Positions 36,824-48,536 are shown, numbered from the stretch's first letter. The stretch: 64,000 nucleotides of DNA from Shinella sp. CPCC 101442 (GCF_024704725.1 NZ_JALIQS010000002.1:124001-188000), one strand, 5' to 3'. Notes: generated by a model not told the origin, from the letters alone. A program made the numbers and translations.

Positions 36824-36990
36824 GAACGGGGGTCGGTCAGATACGACGACGGCACGAGGATTCCGTATTTGTCATAACCGACCGACCGACCCCACGACCC
36901 AGGAGATGCGGCGGACCTAGCATCATGGGGTAACCGGTTGTGCGGGCTTGTTTGCCGCCCATGAGTTGAGCATTGCGCCAAAAAGAAAAA
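36824..36990 (-). ncRNA. candidate small RNA or short mRNA ending at the 36792 terminator
   Basis: Just before the orphan terminator, GGGGGTCGGTCAG (36828-36840 on +) can pair with CCGACCGACCGACCCC (36879-36894), a long stem. A 41-codon frame lies in the same interval (minus 36962-36837: MGGKQARTTGYPMMLGPPHL..., ending SSCRRRI) but has no ribosome-binding site. Either a structured RNA or a short peptide gene is possible; the 5' end is a guess. Confidence 0.4.
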
Positions 36991-37380
36991 AAATCAACGA
37001 ATTCTTAACGTTTCCGCCAAGACTCCTTGTCTCATAGTTAACCGGCAAACGCCCGATTGTTCCAGCAAGCGTCATTTACGTTATAGAAGACAACAGTAAG
37101 CCAGACCATGGAAAGCAATCATTGCGTGTACCGAATGCAACCAACGCAAATCAACGCAACTTCGCACGGTAAGATTGCAGCGAATACAACCCTTTGATAT
37201 CTATCACCAAAAGTAATTGGCACGATTTATAGCTAAATTTCACCACATGTGCATGGCGCGTCAGACTGGGTGGCCCCACCACAGCGGAAAGCTGCCGCAT
37301 GGGTAAATACCCTGGAAATCAGGCACCTGCTTAGAAAGCGTAACACCTGTGGACAAAGGGTGAGCAAGGCGCCGATTCGG
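36965..37380. other. AT-rich gene-free region with phased repeats
   Basis: AT content is clearly above that of the flanks, with a run of A at 36980-36992. CAACGCAA occurs twice exactly ten bases apart (37142-37149, 37152-37159), preceded by the similar AATGCAAC (37134-37141). GTTAACCGG and TTAACG words also occur. No gene was found. It may be the control region for the minus-strand transcript that ends at 36792. Confidence 0.45.
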
Positions 37381-37386
37381 CGTGGT

Positions 37387-38754
37387 TCAGGCAGCTGCCG
37401 CCACGACGCGGTTGCGACCCGAGCGCTTGGCCTCGTAGAGCGCGGTATCGGCGCGCTTCAGCAAACCATCCGGACTGTCACCTGTCGGCAGGACGGAAGC
37501 CGTCCCCATCGAAGCCGTGATCTGCAACAGGGCATCGGTGCCGGGAATACGAAACGGTTCCCGCTCGACGATGGTTCGCAGACGCTCCGCAACCCCTGCC
37601 GCCATATCGGCCGGCGTATCCGGCATGACGAGCACGAACTCCTCCCCGCCATAGCGGCAGGCGAGGTCGGCGCCGCGCACGGCGGAGCGGACGCGGTTGG
37701 CGAATTCGCGCAGCACCGCGTCGCCGGCATCGTGGCCATAGGTATCGTTGACCAACTTGAAGCGGTCGATATCCGTCATGCAGACCGAAAGCGGCCGGCC
37801 ACGCGCCGTCGCGCGGTCGATCAGCAGCTTCATGTGGTTGTCGAGGTAGCGACGGTTGTGCAGGCCCGTCAGGCCATCCGTCACGGCAAGTTCGATCGTC
37901 TGGCGCACACTTGCGCGCAGACGATCGTTGCAGCGCTTGCGGCGGATCTGCGTCAGGCTGCGGGCAATCAGCTCGTTCGGGTCGATCGGCCGGATCAGAT
38001 AGTCCGTCACGCCGAGATCGAGGGCGCGCACGATCATCCCGTCGTCGCCCTGCTCCGCGATCAGCAGGATCGGCAGGAAGCGCGTGCGCTCCAGCGAACG
38101 CAGTTGCGAGCAAAGACGCAGCGGATCGTAATCGGTGAAATTGGCGTTGACGATGACAAGCTCGTAATTGCTCTCGGCCGCCTGAAAGAGAGCCGCTTGC
38201 GGATCGGAAATGCTGGTGACGTCGGCAATTGGCTTCAGAGCACGCGCAATGCGCTCCTGGGAGCTTGCGCGGCCATCGACGAGCAGAACCTCGCCCGGCT
38301 CGTTACCGAGATCGCTGTCGAGCCCCTCCTCCATGGAGATGGCGCGCGCGGTGGTCGCGCGCATACGCAGTTCGTCGGTCAGCGTCTTGAGGCGCACGAG
38401 GCTTTTTACCCGCGACATGAGCTGCAGGTCATTGACGGGCTTCGTCAGGAAATCGTCGGCACCGGCCTTAAGGCCACGCACCCGGTCGGACGGCTGGTCG
38501 AGCGCCGTCACCATGACGACGGGAATATGGGCGGTGCGCGGATTGGCCTTCAGCCGCTCGCAGACTTCAAAGCCGTCGATGCCGGGCATCATGATGTCGA
38601 GCAGGATGAGATCGACCTGGGTGCGCTCGCAAATCGACAGCGCCTCATAGCCGTTGTCGGCCGTCAAGACGTCGAAATATTCCGCCAGCAGCCGCGCTTC
38701 GAGCAGCTTCACATTGGCGGGGATATCATCGACGACGAGGATGCGTGCTGTCAT
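37387..38754 (-). CDS. pleD: PleD response regulator, diguanylate cyclase
   Basis: 455 residues: REC1 with phospho-acceptor Asp53 (LLDIMMPG), REC2 (about 155-275, degenerate adaptor receiver), and a GGDEF domain with active site GGEEF (369-373) and an allosteric product-inhibition RxxD at 360-363. Phosphorylation-driven dimerisation of the receivers activates c-di-GMP synthesis, controlling polar development and motility in alphaproteobacteria. divK lies 15 bases upstream on the same strand, the conserved divK-pleD operon. Confidence 0.97.
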   Translation of the reverse strand: MTARILVVDDIPANVKLLEARLLAEYFDVLTADNGYEALSICERTQVDLILLDIMMPGIDGFEVCERLKANPRTAHIPVVMVTALDQPSDRVRGLKAGADDFLTKPVNDLQLMSRVKSLVRLKTLTDELRMRATTARAISMEEGLDSDLGNEPGEVLLVDGRASSQERIARALKPIADVTSISDPQAALFQAAESNYELVIVNANFTDYDPLRLCSQLRSLERTRFLPILLIAEQGDDGMIVRALDLGVTDYLIRPIDPNELIARSLTQIRRKRCNDRLRASVRQTIELAVTDGLTGLHNRRYLDNHMKLLIDRATARGRPLSVCMTDIDRFKLVNDTYGHDAGDAVLREFANRVRSAVRGADLACRYGGEEFVLVMPDTPADMAAGVAERLRTIVEREPFRIPGTDALLQITASMGTASVLPTGDSPDGLLKRADTALYEAKRSGRNRVVAAAA

Positions 38755-38769
38755 GGTCTCGCCCCTGCC

Positions 38770-39141
38770 TCACGCGTCGCCGAGATAGGTCTTGATCGTC
38801 TCGATGAACTTCGGCACGGAAATGGGCTTGGAGACATAGGCCTCGCAGCCGCCCTGCCGGATACGCTCCTCGTCTCCCTTCATCGCAAAGGCCGTAACCG
38901 CGATGACGGGAATGACGTGAAGCTCGTCGTCCTCTTTCAGCCATTTGGTGACTTCGAGGCCGGAAACCTCCGGAAGCTGAATGTCCATCAGGATAAGGTC
39001 AGGGCGGTATTTCCGCGCGAGATCAAGGGCTTCCATACCATTCCTGGTCTGGATGGTCGTGTAGCCGGATGCCTCGATGAGGTCCCGGAAGAGCTTCATA
39101 TTGAGCTCATTGTCCTCGACAATCATGACCTGCTTGGGCAT
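38770..39141 (-). CDS. divK: single-domain response regulator DivK
   Basis: 123-residue stand-alone receiver with Asp53 ([11 protein letters not shown]), acidic pocket EDN near 9-11, Thr in VTAFAM and the KP lysine near 104. DivK controls the CtrA phosphorelay through DivJ/PleC and DivL-CckA, setting cell-cycle and polarity. The ATG at 39141 is chosen on family length. Transcribed with pleD. Confidence 0.97.
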   Translation of the reverse strand: MPKQVMIVEDNELNMKLFRDLIEASGYTTIQTRNGMEALDLARKYRPDLILMDIQLPEVSGLEVTKWLKEDDELHVIPVIAVTAFAMKGDEERIRQGGCEAYVSKPISVPKFIETIKTYLGDA

Positions 39142-39282
39142 CGTGCGTCCCTGTTCCTCTGACCGGCCTTGCAACCCATCGGGAGATGGATAGATTGCGG
39201 CAAAGCCGAAATCACCCAGCCTGACCGCAGCCACGTTAGCGTCACTTGGTTGATTAAAAGGTAAATTTCCCGAGGAAAAACG

Positions 39283-39573
39283 ATGAAAAGCCAAAAAGAT
39301 ACACCTGCGACCGAGGCCGCGGAGGCAACCGCCGTCGCCGTGCTCGGCTGGCTGGCCGGCGAGCCGGAGCTTCTGTCGCGTTTCCTCGCGCTAACGGGCG
39401 TCACGCCGTCCGAAGTCCGCAACGCCGTCAACGATCCCGGCTTTCTTGCCGGCATCGTCGATTTCCTCATGAGCCACGAGCCGACGCTGATGGCCTTCTG
39501 CGAAGCGACCGGCATCAAGCCTGAAGCGGTCGTGCACGCCCATGCGGTGCTGTCCGGCCCTACCGAATGGTGA
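39283..39573 (+). CDS. DUF3572 domain-containing protein
   Basis: 96 residues, almost wholly helical, with the family segment [28 protein letters not shown] and [25 protein letters not shown]. Function unknown; Rhizobiales-type neighbour of divK. Divergent from divK across 141 bases. Confidence 0.88.
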   Translation: MKSQKDTPATEAAEATAVAVLGWLAGEPELLSRFLALTGVTPSEVRNAVNDPGFLAGIVDFLMSHEPTLMAFCEATGIKPEAVVHAHAVLSGPTEW

Positions 39574-39640
39574 TCCGGCGGCCTGTAGCGACCCTTTAGC
39601 GGCTGTCTGTGTACGATCATGCATTCAGCCTCGGCGACTA

Positions 39641-39690
39641 TTGAGACTCGTGAATTTAGGCACTAATGTCGCGATGTTCAATATTTGTTC
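39641..39690 (+). promoter_or_regulatory. SOS promoter of dinB with LexA box
   Basis: TTGAGA (39641-39646), 17 bases, TAATGT (39664-39669). Around the predicted start lies GTTC-AATATTT-GTTC (39676-39690), an exact match to the alphaproteobacterial LexA direct repeat GTTC-N7-GTTC. The box ends four bases before the dinB ATG. Confidence 0.85.
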
Positions 39691-39693
39691 TGG

Positions 39694-41043
39694 ATGATGA
39701 GCACCGCCGCCATGCGCTTTCCGGGCTTCTGTCGCGACTGCCTGACCGGGCAGCCTGCGAGCCTGCGCCGATGCCGCGCCTGCGGCAGCCCGCGCCTCCT
39801 CTATCATGACGAACTCTACGACCTGACGCTGGCGCATATCGACTGCGATGCCTTCTATGCGGCCGTGGAGAAACGCGACAATCCCGAGCTTGCCGACAAG
39901 CCCGTCATCATCGGTGGCGGAAAACGCGGCGTCGTCTCCACCGCCTGCTATGTCGCGCGCATCCACGGCGTGCGCTCGGCCATGCCGATGTTCAAGGCGC
40001 TGGAAGCCTGCCCCAACGCCGTCGTCATCCCGCCCGACATGGAAAAATATGTGAAGGTCGGCCGTGAGGTGCGCACCATGATGCAGGAACTCACGCCGCT
40101 GGTGCAACCGCTCTCCATCGACGAGGCCTTTCTCGAACTGAAGGGCACCGAGCTACTGCACCACGATCCCCCGGCCCGTGTTCTCGCCCGCTTCGTCCAG
40201 CGCGTGGAAAAGGAGGTCGGCATCACCATTTCCGTCGGCCTTTCCTATTGCAAATTCCTCGCCAAGGTCGCCTCGGAGCTCAACAAGCCGCGCGGCTTTT
40301 CCGTCATAGGCCAGGCGGAAGCGCTGGATTTCCTCAAGGACAAGCCCGTGCGGCTCATCTGGGGGGTCGGAAAGGCCTTTGCCGAGACCCTGGAGCGCGA
40401 CGGCATCCGCAGCGTCGGGCAGCTCCAGACCATGGAGGAAACCGACCTGATGCGCCGCTATGGCGTGATGGGCAAGCGGCTCTTCCATCTCTCACGCGGC
40501 CAGGACGACCGTGAGGTCCACCTGAACGATGCGGCAAAGAGCGTCTCGTCTGAAACCACCTTCTTCGACGACCTTTCCAGCTATGACGAGCTCGTCGCGC
40601 ATCTGCGCCGCCTCAGCGAAAAGGTTGCTGCGCGCCTGCGCAAATCCGGCATCGCCGGCCACACCGTCGTGCTCAAGCTCAAGACTGCCGACTTCAAGAG
40701 CCGCACGCGCAATCGCAAGCTCGAAGACCCGACCATGCTCGCCGATCGCATCTTCCGCACCGGCATCGAACTGCTGCGCAAGGAGACGGACGGCACGAAA
40801 TACCGCCTGATCGGCATCGGCGTCAGCGATCTTACCGACCCCGGCCGGGCCGATCCGCCCGATCTCGTCGATCCCGCCGCCAGCCGCCGCGCTGCCGCGG
40901 AAGCCGCGATGAACACGCTACGCGATAAATTCGGCAAGGCGAGCGTCGAGACCGGCTACACATTCGGCAAATCCGGCCCCGACCGTTCTCACGGAAAGTT
41001 GACTTTCAAGACTGCCGGAAAAATCGACGACCCCACCGAATAA
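39694..41043 (+). CDS. dinB: DNA polymerase IV
   Basis: Y-family translesion polymerase. 449 residues from the ATG at 39694 (39697 is equally possible; the TTG at 39685 lies inside the LexA box). An N-terminal extension of about 45 residues carries two CxxC pairs (Cys13/16, Cys27/30), like a small zinc ribbon. The palm follows with [12 protein letters not shown] (Asp50), SIDEAFLEL, the helix-hairpin-helix [15 protein letters not shown], and the little-finger domain. The typical C-terminal beta-clamp motif is not obvious at the extreme end. LexA control is visible upstream. Confidence 0.95.
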   Translation: MMSTAAMRFPGFCRDCLTGQPASLRRCRACGSPRLLYHDELYDLTLAHIDCDAFYAAVEKRDNPELADKPVIIGGGKRGVVSTACYVARIHGVRSAMPMFKALEACPNAVVIPPDMEKYVKVGREVRTMMQELTPLVQPLSIDEAFLELKGTELLHHDPPARVLARFVQRVEKEVGITISVGLSYCKFLAKVASELNKPRGFSVIGQAEALDFLKDKPVRLIWGVGKAFAETLERDGIRSVGQLQTMEETDLMRRYGVMGKRLFHLSRGQDDREVHLNDAAKSVSSETTFFDDLSSYDELVAHLRRLSEKVAARLRKSGIAGHTVVLKLKTADFKSRTRNRKLEDPTMLADRIFRTGIELLRKETDGTKYRLIGIGVSDLTDPGRADPPDLVDPAASRRAAAEAAMNTLRDKFGKASVETGYTFGKSGPDRSHGKLTFKTAGKIDDPTE

Positions 41044-41174
41044 ATCCCGCCGAACCGGCGTTCTTCACTGCATCGGGTTGGCACAGATCGGGGGATCGGC
41101 CAGGTGCATCAAGCCTTCCTTAAATCGGATGCACTACGCTTGTCGGCGGTTTGTATTGCGTACGGATGGGTAAC

Positions 41175-42488
41175 ATGAAGTTTCGCCTGGCAACTGGCAT
41201 GAGCATACTTGGCCTGCTGTTGAGCTGCGGCACCGCGCTTGCGGGCACGCTCGAAGGGCCATTGCAGATCATCGTGTCGAAGGATCTGCAGGAACTGAAG
41301 ATCTACGATGGCGGCGTGGTCGTCGCGACCTCGCACGTTTCCACCGGCAAGGCCGGCCATTCGACACCGAGCGGCATCTTCTCGATCATCGAGAAGAAGC
41401 GTACGCATTTCTCCAACATCTATGACAACGCGCCGATGCCGTTCATGCAGCGCCTCACCTGGTCGGGTATCGCGCTGCATGCCTCCAACAGCGTGCCGTC
41501 TTATCCCGCCTCGCATGGCTGCGTGCGCCTGCCGAACGATTTTGCCAAGACGCTGTTCAGCGTGACGCGGCGCGGCGGCCATGTGCTGATCACCGACCGC
41601 GAGATCGTGCCACAGGCAATCGTGCATGCGGCGCTGTTCAAGCCCGTCGTCGTTGTGCCGGATACGCCGCTTCTCTCCCAGGCGGGGCTGCGGCCCGGCC
41701 TGATCGAGGCCGGCGACAAGGCCGTCGAGGTCGCGATGACCGATCCGAAGCCGGAAATCCTCACGCCGGCGGTGCAGAAGACCGAGCAGGACCCGATCCG
41801 CATCCTCGTCACCCGTCGGGGCGACCGCGAGATGATGATCGACCTGCAATCGTTGCTGACGTCGCTCGGCTATGACGCCGGCCTGCCGGACGGCCTGCAT
41901 GGCAAGCAGACCGTGATCGCCATCCGCGCCTTCCAGCTCGCCGAAGGGCTCAAGGAAGATGGCATGGTGACGCCGGAACTCGTGGCCGCCATCTATGCCA
42001 AGGCCGGCAAGGGCGCGCCGCCGAACGGCCAGATCCTCGTTCGGCAGAAGTTCAAGCCGCTGGTCGAGGCTGCCATCACCATCCGCAACCCGGAAGTGGC
42101 GCTCGGCACGCATTTCCTGCTCGCCCGCGACGTGGACAGCGACAAGGGCAAGGCGGACTGGTTCGGCGTCAGTGTCGACAACCAGCTTTCCACCGCGACC
42201 ATGAAGCGCCTCGGCATCACCGTGGAGGCGGACGCAACGCAACCGGACGCGCTGACGAAGACGCTCGACCGGCTGGACATTCCCGCCGACACCCGCCTTC
42301 GTATTTCCGAACTGATGGGCGAAGGCGCCTCGCTCTCGATCTCCGACACCGGACTTGGCCCGGAAACCGGCGACGGTACGGACTTCATCACCGTGACCCG
42401 AAAGGTGCAGAAGGCGGACGCTGGTCCTGCCGAGGGTGGCAAGAAATCCAAGAAAAAGAAGAAGTCCTCCGTTACGGTCATCAACTGA
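41175..42488 (+). CDS. L,D-transpeptidase with peptidoglycan-binding domain
   Basis: 437 residues. A signal peptide (1-23, ending ALA) precedes a YkuD catalytic domain with SHGCVRLPN (catalytic Cys116, His114), then a peptidoglycan-binding-domain-1 repeat (about 225-275, LQSLLTSLGYDAGLPDGLHG). An unassigned C-terminal domain follows, ending in a Lys-rich tail (KKSKKKKKSS). Makes 3-3 cross-links or attaches proteins to peptidoglycan in the periplasm. Rhizobiales rely heavily on such enzymes for polar growth. GGATGGGTAAC before the ATG at 41175 favours this start over 41166. Confidence 0.92.
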   Translation: MKFRLATGMSILGLLLSCGTALAGTLEGPLQIIVSKDLQELKIYDGGVVVATSHVSTGKAGHSTPSGIFSIIEKKRTHFSNIYDNAPMPFMQRLTWSGIALHASNSVPSYPASHGCVRLPNDFAKTLFSVTRRGGHVLITDREIVPQAIVHAALFKPVVVVPDTPLLSQAGLRPGLIEAGDKAVEVAMTDPKPEILTPAVQKTEQDPIRILVTRRGDREMMIDLQSLLTSLGYDAGLPDGLHGKQTVIAIRAFQLAEGLKEDGMVTPELVAAIYAKAGKGAPPNGQILVRQKFKPLVEAAITIRNPEVALGTHFLLARDVDSDKGKADWFGVSVDNQLSTATMKRLGITVEADATQPDALTKTLDRLDIPADTRLRISELMGEGASLSISDTGLGPETGDGTDFITVTRKVQKADAGPAEGGKKSKKKKKSSVTVIN

Positions 42489-42511
42489 TCGGCTTCGCGA
42501 TCCGTCATCAC

Positions 42512-42543
42512 GGCCACCCGCCATCCGGCAGGGTGGCCTTTTC
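42512..42543 (+). terminator. terminator of the L,D-transpeptidase gene
   Basis: Perfect 8-bp stem GGCCACCC / GGGTGGCC, then TTTTCATTT, 24 bases after the stop. Confidence 0.75.
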
Positions 42544-42546
42544 ATT

Positions 42547-42810
42547 TCACCACTCGCCGATGCACCGCAGCCGCTCGTCAGAATCCTCATCGGTCATTGC
42601 CATCAGGGATTCTTGTCCCGCTGCGCGCAGACGTTTGATCGTCGCTGCGGCCCGCATAGGCATCGGCAAGGGCGGTCGCTCGGCTACATTGCTCGGTTGG
42701 AAAGGGCATGGTTTGCGTTGTGGCGCATAGGCCTCCTGCAGGTCCGCGCAAAGATAACGATCCACAGGCCGGCACGCGGCAGGAGGATCATTCCCCTCGG
42801 TCAGAACCAT
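42547..42810 (-). CDS. uncertain 87-residue hypothetical protein
   Basis: An open frame from an ATG at 42810 encodes MVLTEGNDPPAACRPVDRYL..., with a plausible C-terminal helix RAAATIKRLRAAGQESLMAM followed by TDEDSDERLRCIGEW. There is no strong ribosome-binding site and no family is recognised, but it is the only candidate in the 440 bases between the transpeptidase terminator and the tetR gene. It could equally be non-coding. Confidence 0.3.
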   Translation of the reverse strand: MVLTEGNDPPAACRPVDRYLCADLQEAYAPQRKPCPFQPSNVAERPPLPMPMRAAATIKRLRAAGQESLMAMTDEDSDERLRCIGEW

Positions 42811-42929
42811 CAGCGCTTCGATACGTCCTCCAGGGCAGGATCGAAGAGCGAGCCATAACGCGACCACCATCGCCCGGATTTGACGACGCCCGCGAACAAG
42901 ATCACCCCTTTGCGCAATAGGTGCGCCCG

Positions 42930-43541
42930 TCAGGCGGGCTTCGCCAGCAGGCCGCCCGCAAAGGCCCGGAACGCTTCGATGGCCTTCGGCAACACATCCT
43001 CTGGACGATCGCTCGCAGCAATCCAAAGTGCCGCGTTCAGCGCGGTACCGCTGAGCAACCTAGCGGCCGCTTCGGCATCGACCGGCTTCATGACACCCGT
43101 CACGATCAGCCGCTCCACCTTTGTCCGCGTCACCTGCAGGCAATGGCTCTGGCTCGGCCATTGCGAGGGATCACCCAGCACGGCAGGCCCATCGAGCAGG
43201 ACGATCCGCTGCACCTCCGGGTCGAGCGCCATTTCGATATAGGCGATGCCTTCGGCCAGAAGGGCGTTCCAGTCGCCCGCCGCACGTTCACCGATATCCT
43301 TGGCACGGCATGCCATTTCCGTATCGATCTGATGGACGACGGCGGCGAGAAGTCCGCGCTTGTCGCCGAAATTGTGATAGAGCGCGCCGCGCGTCAGGCC
43401 GACCGCAGCCGTCAGGTCATCCATGGAGGCCGCGGCATAGCCCTTTTCGGCGAAGGCCTTGCGCGCCGCACCGATCAGTTTTGCGCGGTTTTCCTCCATC
43501 AGCGCGATACGCTTGTTCACTCGCAAAACTCCATTTTTCAT
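42930..43541 (-). CDS. TetR/AcrR family transcriptional regulator
   Basis: 203 residues from the ATG at 43541. The N-terminal helix-turn-helix is clear (ARKAFAEKGYAAASMDDLTAAVGLTRGALYHNFGDKRGLLAAV, about 27-69), and the C-terminal ligand-binding helical domain contains the IALDPEVQRIVLLDGPAVLG-type segment. Its start codon lies inside one of two strong palindromes, so it surely represses itself, and the divergent RidA gene is the obvious second target. An internal ATG (43499) would remove 14 residues. Confidence 0.92.
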   Translation of the reverse strand: MKNGVLRVNKRIALMEENRAKLIGAARKAFAEKGYAAASMDDLTAAVGLTRGALYHNFGDKRGLLAAVVHQIDTEMACRAKDIGERAAGDWNALLAEGIAYIEMALDPEVQRIVLLDGPAVLGDPSQWPSQSHCLQVTRTKVERLIVTGVMKPVDAEAAARLLSGTALNAALWIAASDRPEDVLPKAIEAFRAFAGGLLAKPA

Positions 43542-43559
43542 ATACGTATCGTATATGAA
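43537..43559. promoter_or_regulatory. TetR operator O1
   Basis: TTCATATACG-TAT-CGTATATGAA, a perfect 10-bp-arm palindrome covering the tetR start codon. Confidence 0.85.
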
Positions 43560-43587
43560 CTTGACATCGAGACCTTCGGCGACCAAT

Positions 43588-43610
43588 TTAATATACGCAA
43601 CGTATATGAA
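43588..43610. promoter_or_regulatory. TetR operator O2
   Basis: TTAATATACG-CAA-CGTATATGAA, the same ATATACG-N3-CGTATAT core with one outer mismatch, 51 bases (about five helical turns) from O1 and 51 bases before the RidA ATG. TTGACA at 43561-43566 lies between them. Confidence 0.8.
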
Positions 43611-43660
43611 ATTGCGGCTATCGTGAAGCTCCGCGCCGCTCAACAGAGAAGAGAGCCCCC

Positions 43661-44059
43661 ATGCCCCAGCGCCAAGCGATTTTTCCAGCAAACAGGCACG
43701 CCCTCTATGAGGACCACGGCTATTCGGCAGCCATCCGCTCCGGCGATCTCCTGTTCGTCTCCGGGCAAGTCGGAAGCCGCAGCGATGGCACGCCGGAACC
43801 GGATTTCGAAAACCAGGTACGCCTCGCCTTCCAAAACCTTCAGGCGACCCTCGCCGCTGCCGGCTGCACCTTCGACGACATCGTCGATGTGACGACCTTC
43901 CATACGGATCCCGAAAACCAGTTCGGCGCGATCATGGCCGTCAAGCAGGAGGTGTTCAGCACGCAGCCCTACCCCAACTGGACGGCCATCGGCGTGAACT
44001 GGCTTGCCGGCTTCGATTTCGAAATCAAGGTGATCGCCCGCATTCCGGCCGCCACCTGA
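43661..44059 (+). CDS. RidA/YjgF family protein
   Basis: 132-residue member of the Rid family (trimeric, enamine/imine deaminase or related small-molecule binding). It has SGDLLFVSGQVG near the N-terminus and VTTFHTDPENQFGAI and FEIKVIARIP at the C-terminus, the last Arg aligning with the catalytic arginine of RidA. It lacks the strict housekeeping RidA look and is regulated by its own TetR, so a role in a specific catabolic or detoxifying response is likely. GAAGAGAG precedes the ATG. Confidence 0.88.
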   Translation: MPQRQAIFPANRHALYEDHGYSAAIRSGDLLFVSGQVGSRSDGTPEPDFENQVRLAFQNLQATLAAAGCTFDDIVDVTTFHTDPENQFGAIMAVKQEVFSTQPYPNWTAIGVNWLAGFDFEIKVIARIPAAT

Positions 44060-44104
44060 CGAGGTCGCCGCAGCCCCCCTGGGTCTTGTGGCAAACTCCC
44101 GCGC

Positions 44105-47599
<3,495 letters not shown>

Positions 47600-47740
47600 G
47601 TCAAACTTCCTTCCGATCAGAAGAAAGAGCTTAAGCGGATTCGGACCCGTCTCGTCCAGAAGGTTCTTGGTTTTGCACCCGCTTTCCACGCGCCAGCGGC
47701 GCGCGGCGGGCAACAATGTTCAAAGAAGAGATGAAAACCG

Positions 47741-47827
47741 TCAGATTCCAAAGAGCAGGACGGAGAAGCTGGCGACGAACAGCGCCATGGAGGTGAATGC
47801 TGCAAAGTCACGAAGAAAATCGGTCAT
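47741..47827 (-). CDS. 28-residue membrane peptide under a LexA box
   Basis: Complete frame of 28 codons: MTDFLRDFAAFTSMALFVAS then FSVLLFGI. A short charged N-terminus is followed by one hydrophobic helix of about 20 residues, the form of a single-pass inner-membrane peptide. AAGGAAG sits eight bases before the ATG, a strong ribosome-binding site. GTTC-N7-GTTC (47860-47874) and TTGACA (minus, 47883-47878) lie directly upstream. SOS-induced peptides of this size include SidA of Caulobacter (29 residues, division inhibitor) and TisB of E. coli. Function here is inferred, not shown. Confidence 0.75.
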   Translation of the reverse strand: MTDFLRDFAAFTSMALFVASFSVLLFGI

Positions 47828-47859
47828 TGTGGCTTCCTTTCCTATTATGTTTTTACTTT

Positions 47860-47874
47860 GTTCCATTATTGTTC
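47860..47874. promoter_or_regulatory. LexA box in the small-peptide promoter
   Basis: GTTC-CATTATT-GTTC on the + strand (GAAC-N7-GAAC on the minus strand), exact alphaproteobacterial LexA direct repeat. On the minus strand it falls in the spacer after TTGACA (47883-47878), 33 bases before the 28-codon gene. It is also 84 bases upstream of the divergent VCBS-like gene. Confidence 0.82.
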
Positions 47875-47957
47875 TCATGTCAACCGCTTTCCACAGCCCC
47901 TCTGGACCGACGCTGCCGCGCGCAATAAGGTCGCCACAACGCCATGGAGGAAATGAG

Positions 47958-48536
47958 ATGAAGTCGCTTGCCGCTGCCCTTGTGTTTTCGATTGCCCTGC
48001 CCGCCGCCGCGATGGCCGCCGACTTTCCGGCAGACCGGATCGTCGCCATGGCAAGTGGCGACTGGAACAAGGACGGCATGGCGGATCTGGCCGTGATCGC
48101 GACACCCGGCGACGACAGCGGCGACGATAACGGGCTCTACGTCTATCTTGCCAAGCCCGAGGAAAACCGGTTGACGCTTGCCCTGTCGCTCCCGAATTCC
48201 GTTTGGGGCAATCTCACCATGTATGGCCAGGAGCCGGAGGTTGCCGCGCTGGCCAATGGTTCATTCACGCTGACGACAAAGAACGATTCGGTTGGCCGCG
48301 ACCGCTGGCGCCAGTCGCTCACCGTCGCCTACCGCAATTTCGACTTCATCGTCGCCGGCTACACCTACTCGGCCTATGATACGCTCAATCCCGACGGCGG
48401 CGGCGAATGCGACCTCAACGTGCTGACGGGCAAGGGCAAGAGCAGCGGCCGGCCCGTTGCCGGACAGGCACAGTTCGTGCTGCTCAAGGACTGGCAGGAC
48501 GAGATCGCCCGCTCGATCTGCGGACTGGACAACTGA
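47958..48536 (+). CDS. exported FG-GAP/VCBS-like hypothetical protein
   Basis: 192 residues with a signal peptide (1-21, ending AMAAD) and a calcium-binding-like FG-GAP segment (GDWNKDGMADLAVIA, about 34-48). The rest is beta-rich without a known domain (YSAYDTLNPDGGGECDLNVLTGKGK near the C-terminus, two Cys). GGAGGAAATGAG before the ATG at 47958 is a good ribosome-binding site. Periplasmic or secreted; function unknown. It shares a 130-base divergent region containing a LexA box with the 28-codon gene. Confidence 0.78.
   Translation: MKSLAAALVFSIALPAAAMAADFPADRIVAMASGDWNKDGMADLAVIATPGDDSGDDNGLYVYLAKPEENRLTLALSLPNSVWGNLTMYGQEPEVAALANGSFTLTTKNDSVGRDRWRQSLTVAYRNFDFIVAGYTYSAYDTLNPDGGGECDLNVLTGKGKSSGRPVAGQAQFVLLKDWQDEIARSICGLDN

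Noticed and set aside
41078-41095. TTGGCAC near the L,D-transpeptidase as a sigma54 promoter
   Set aside because: The -12 element (TTGC at the right spacing) is missing; GGGGG stands there.
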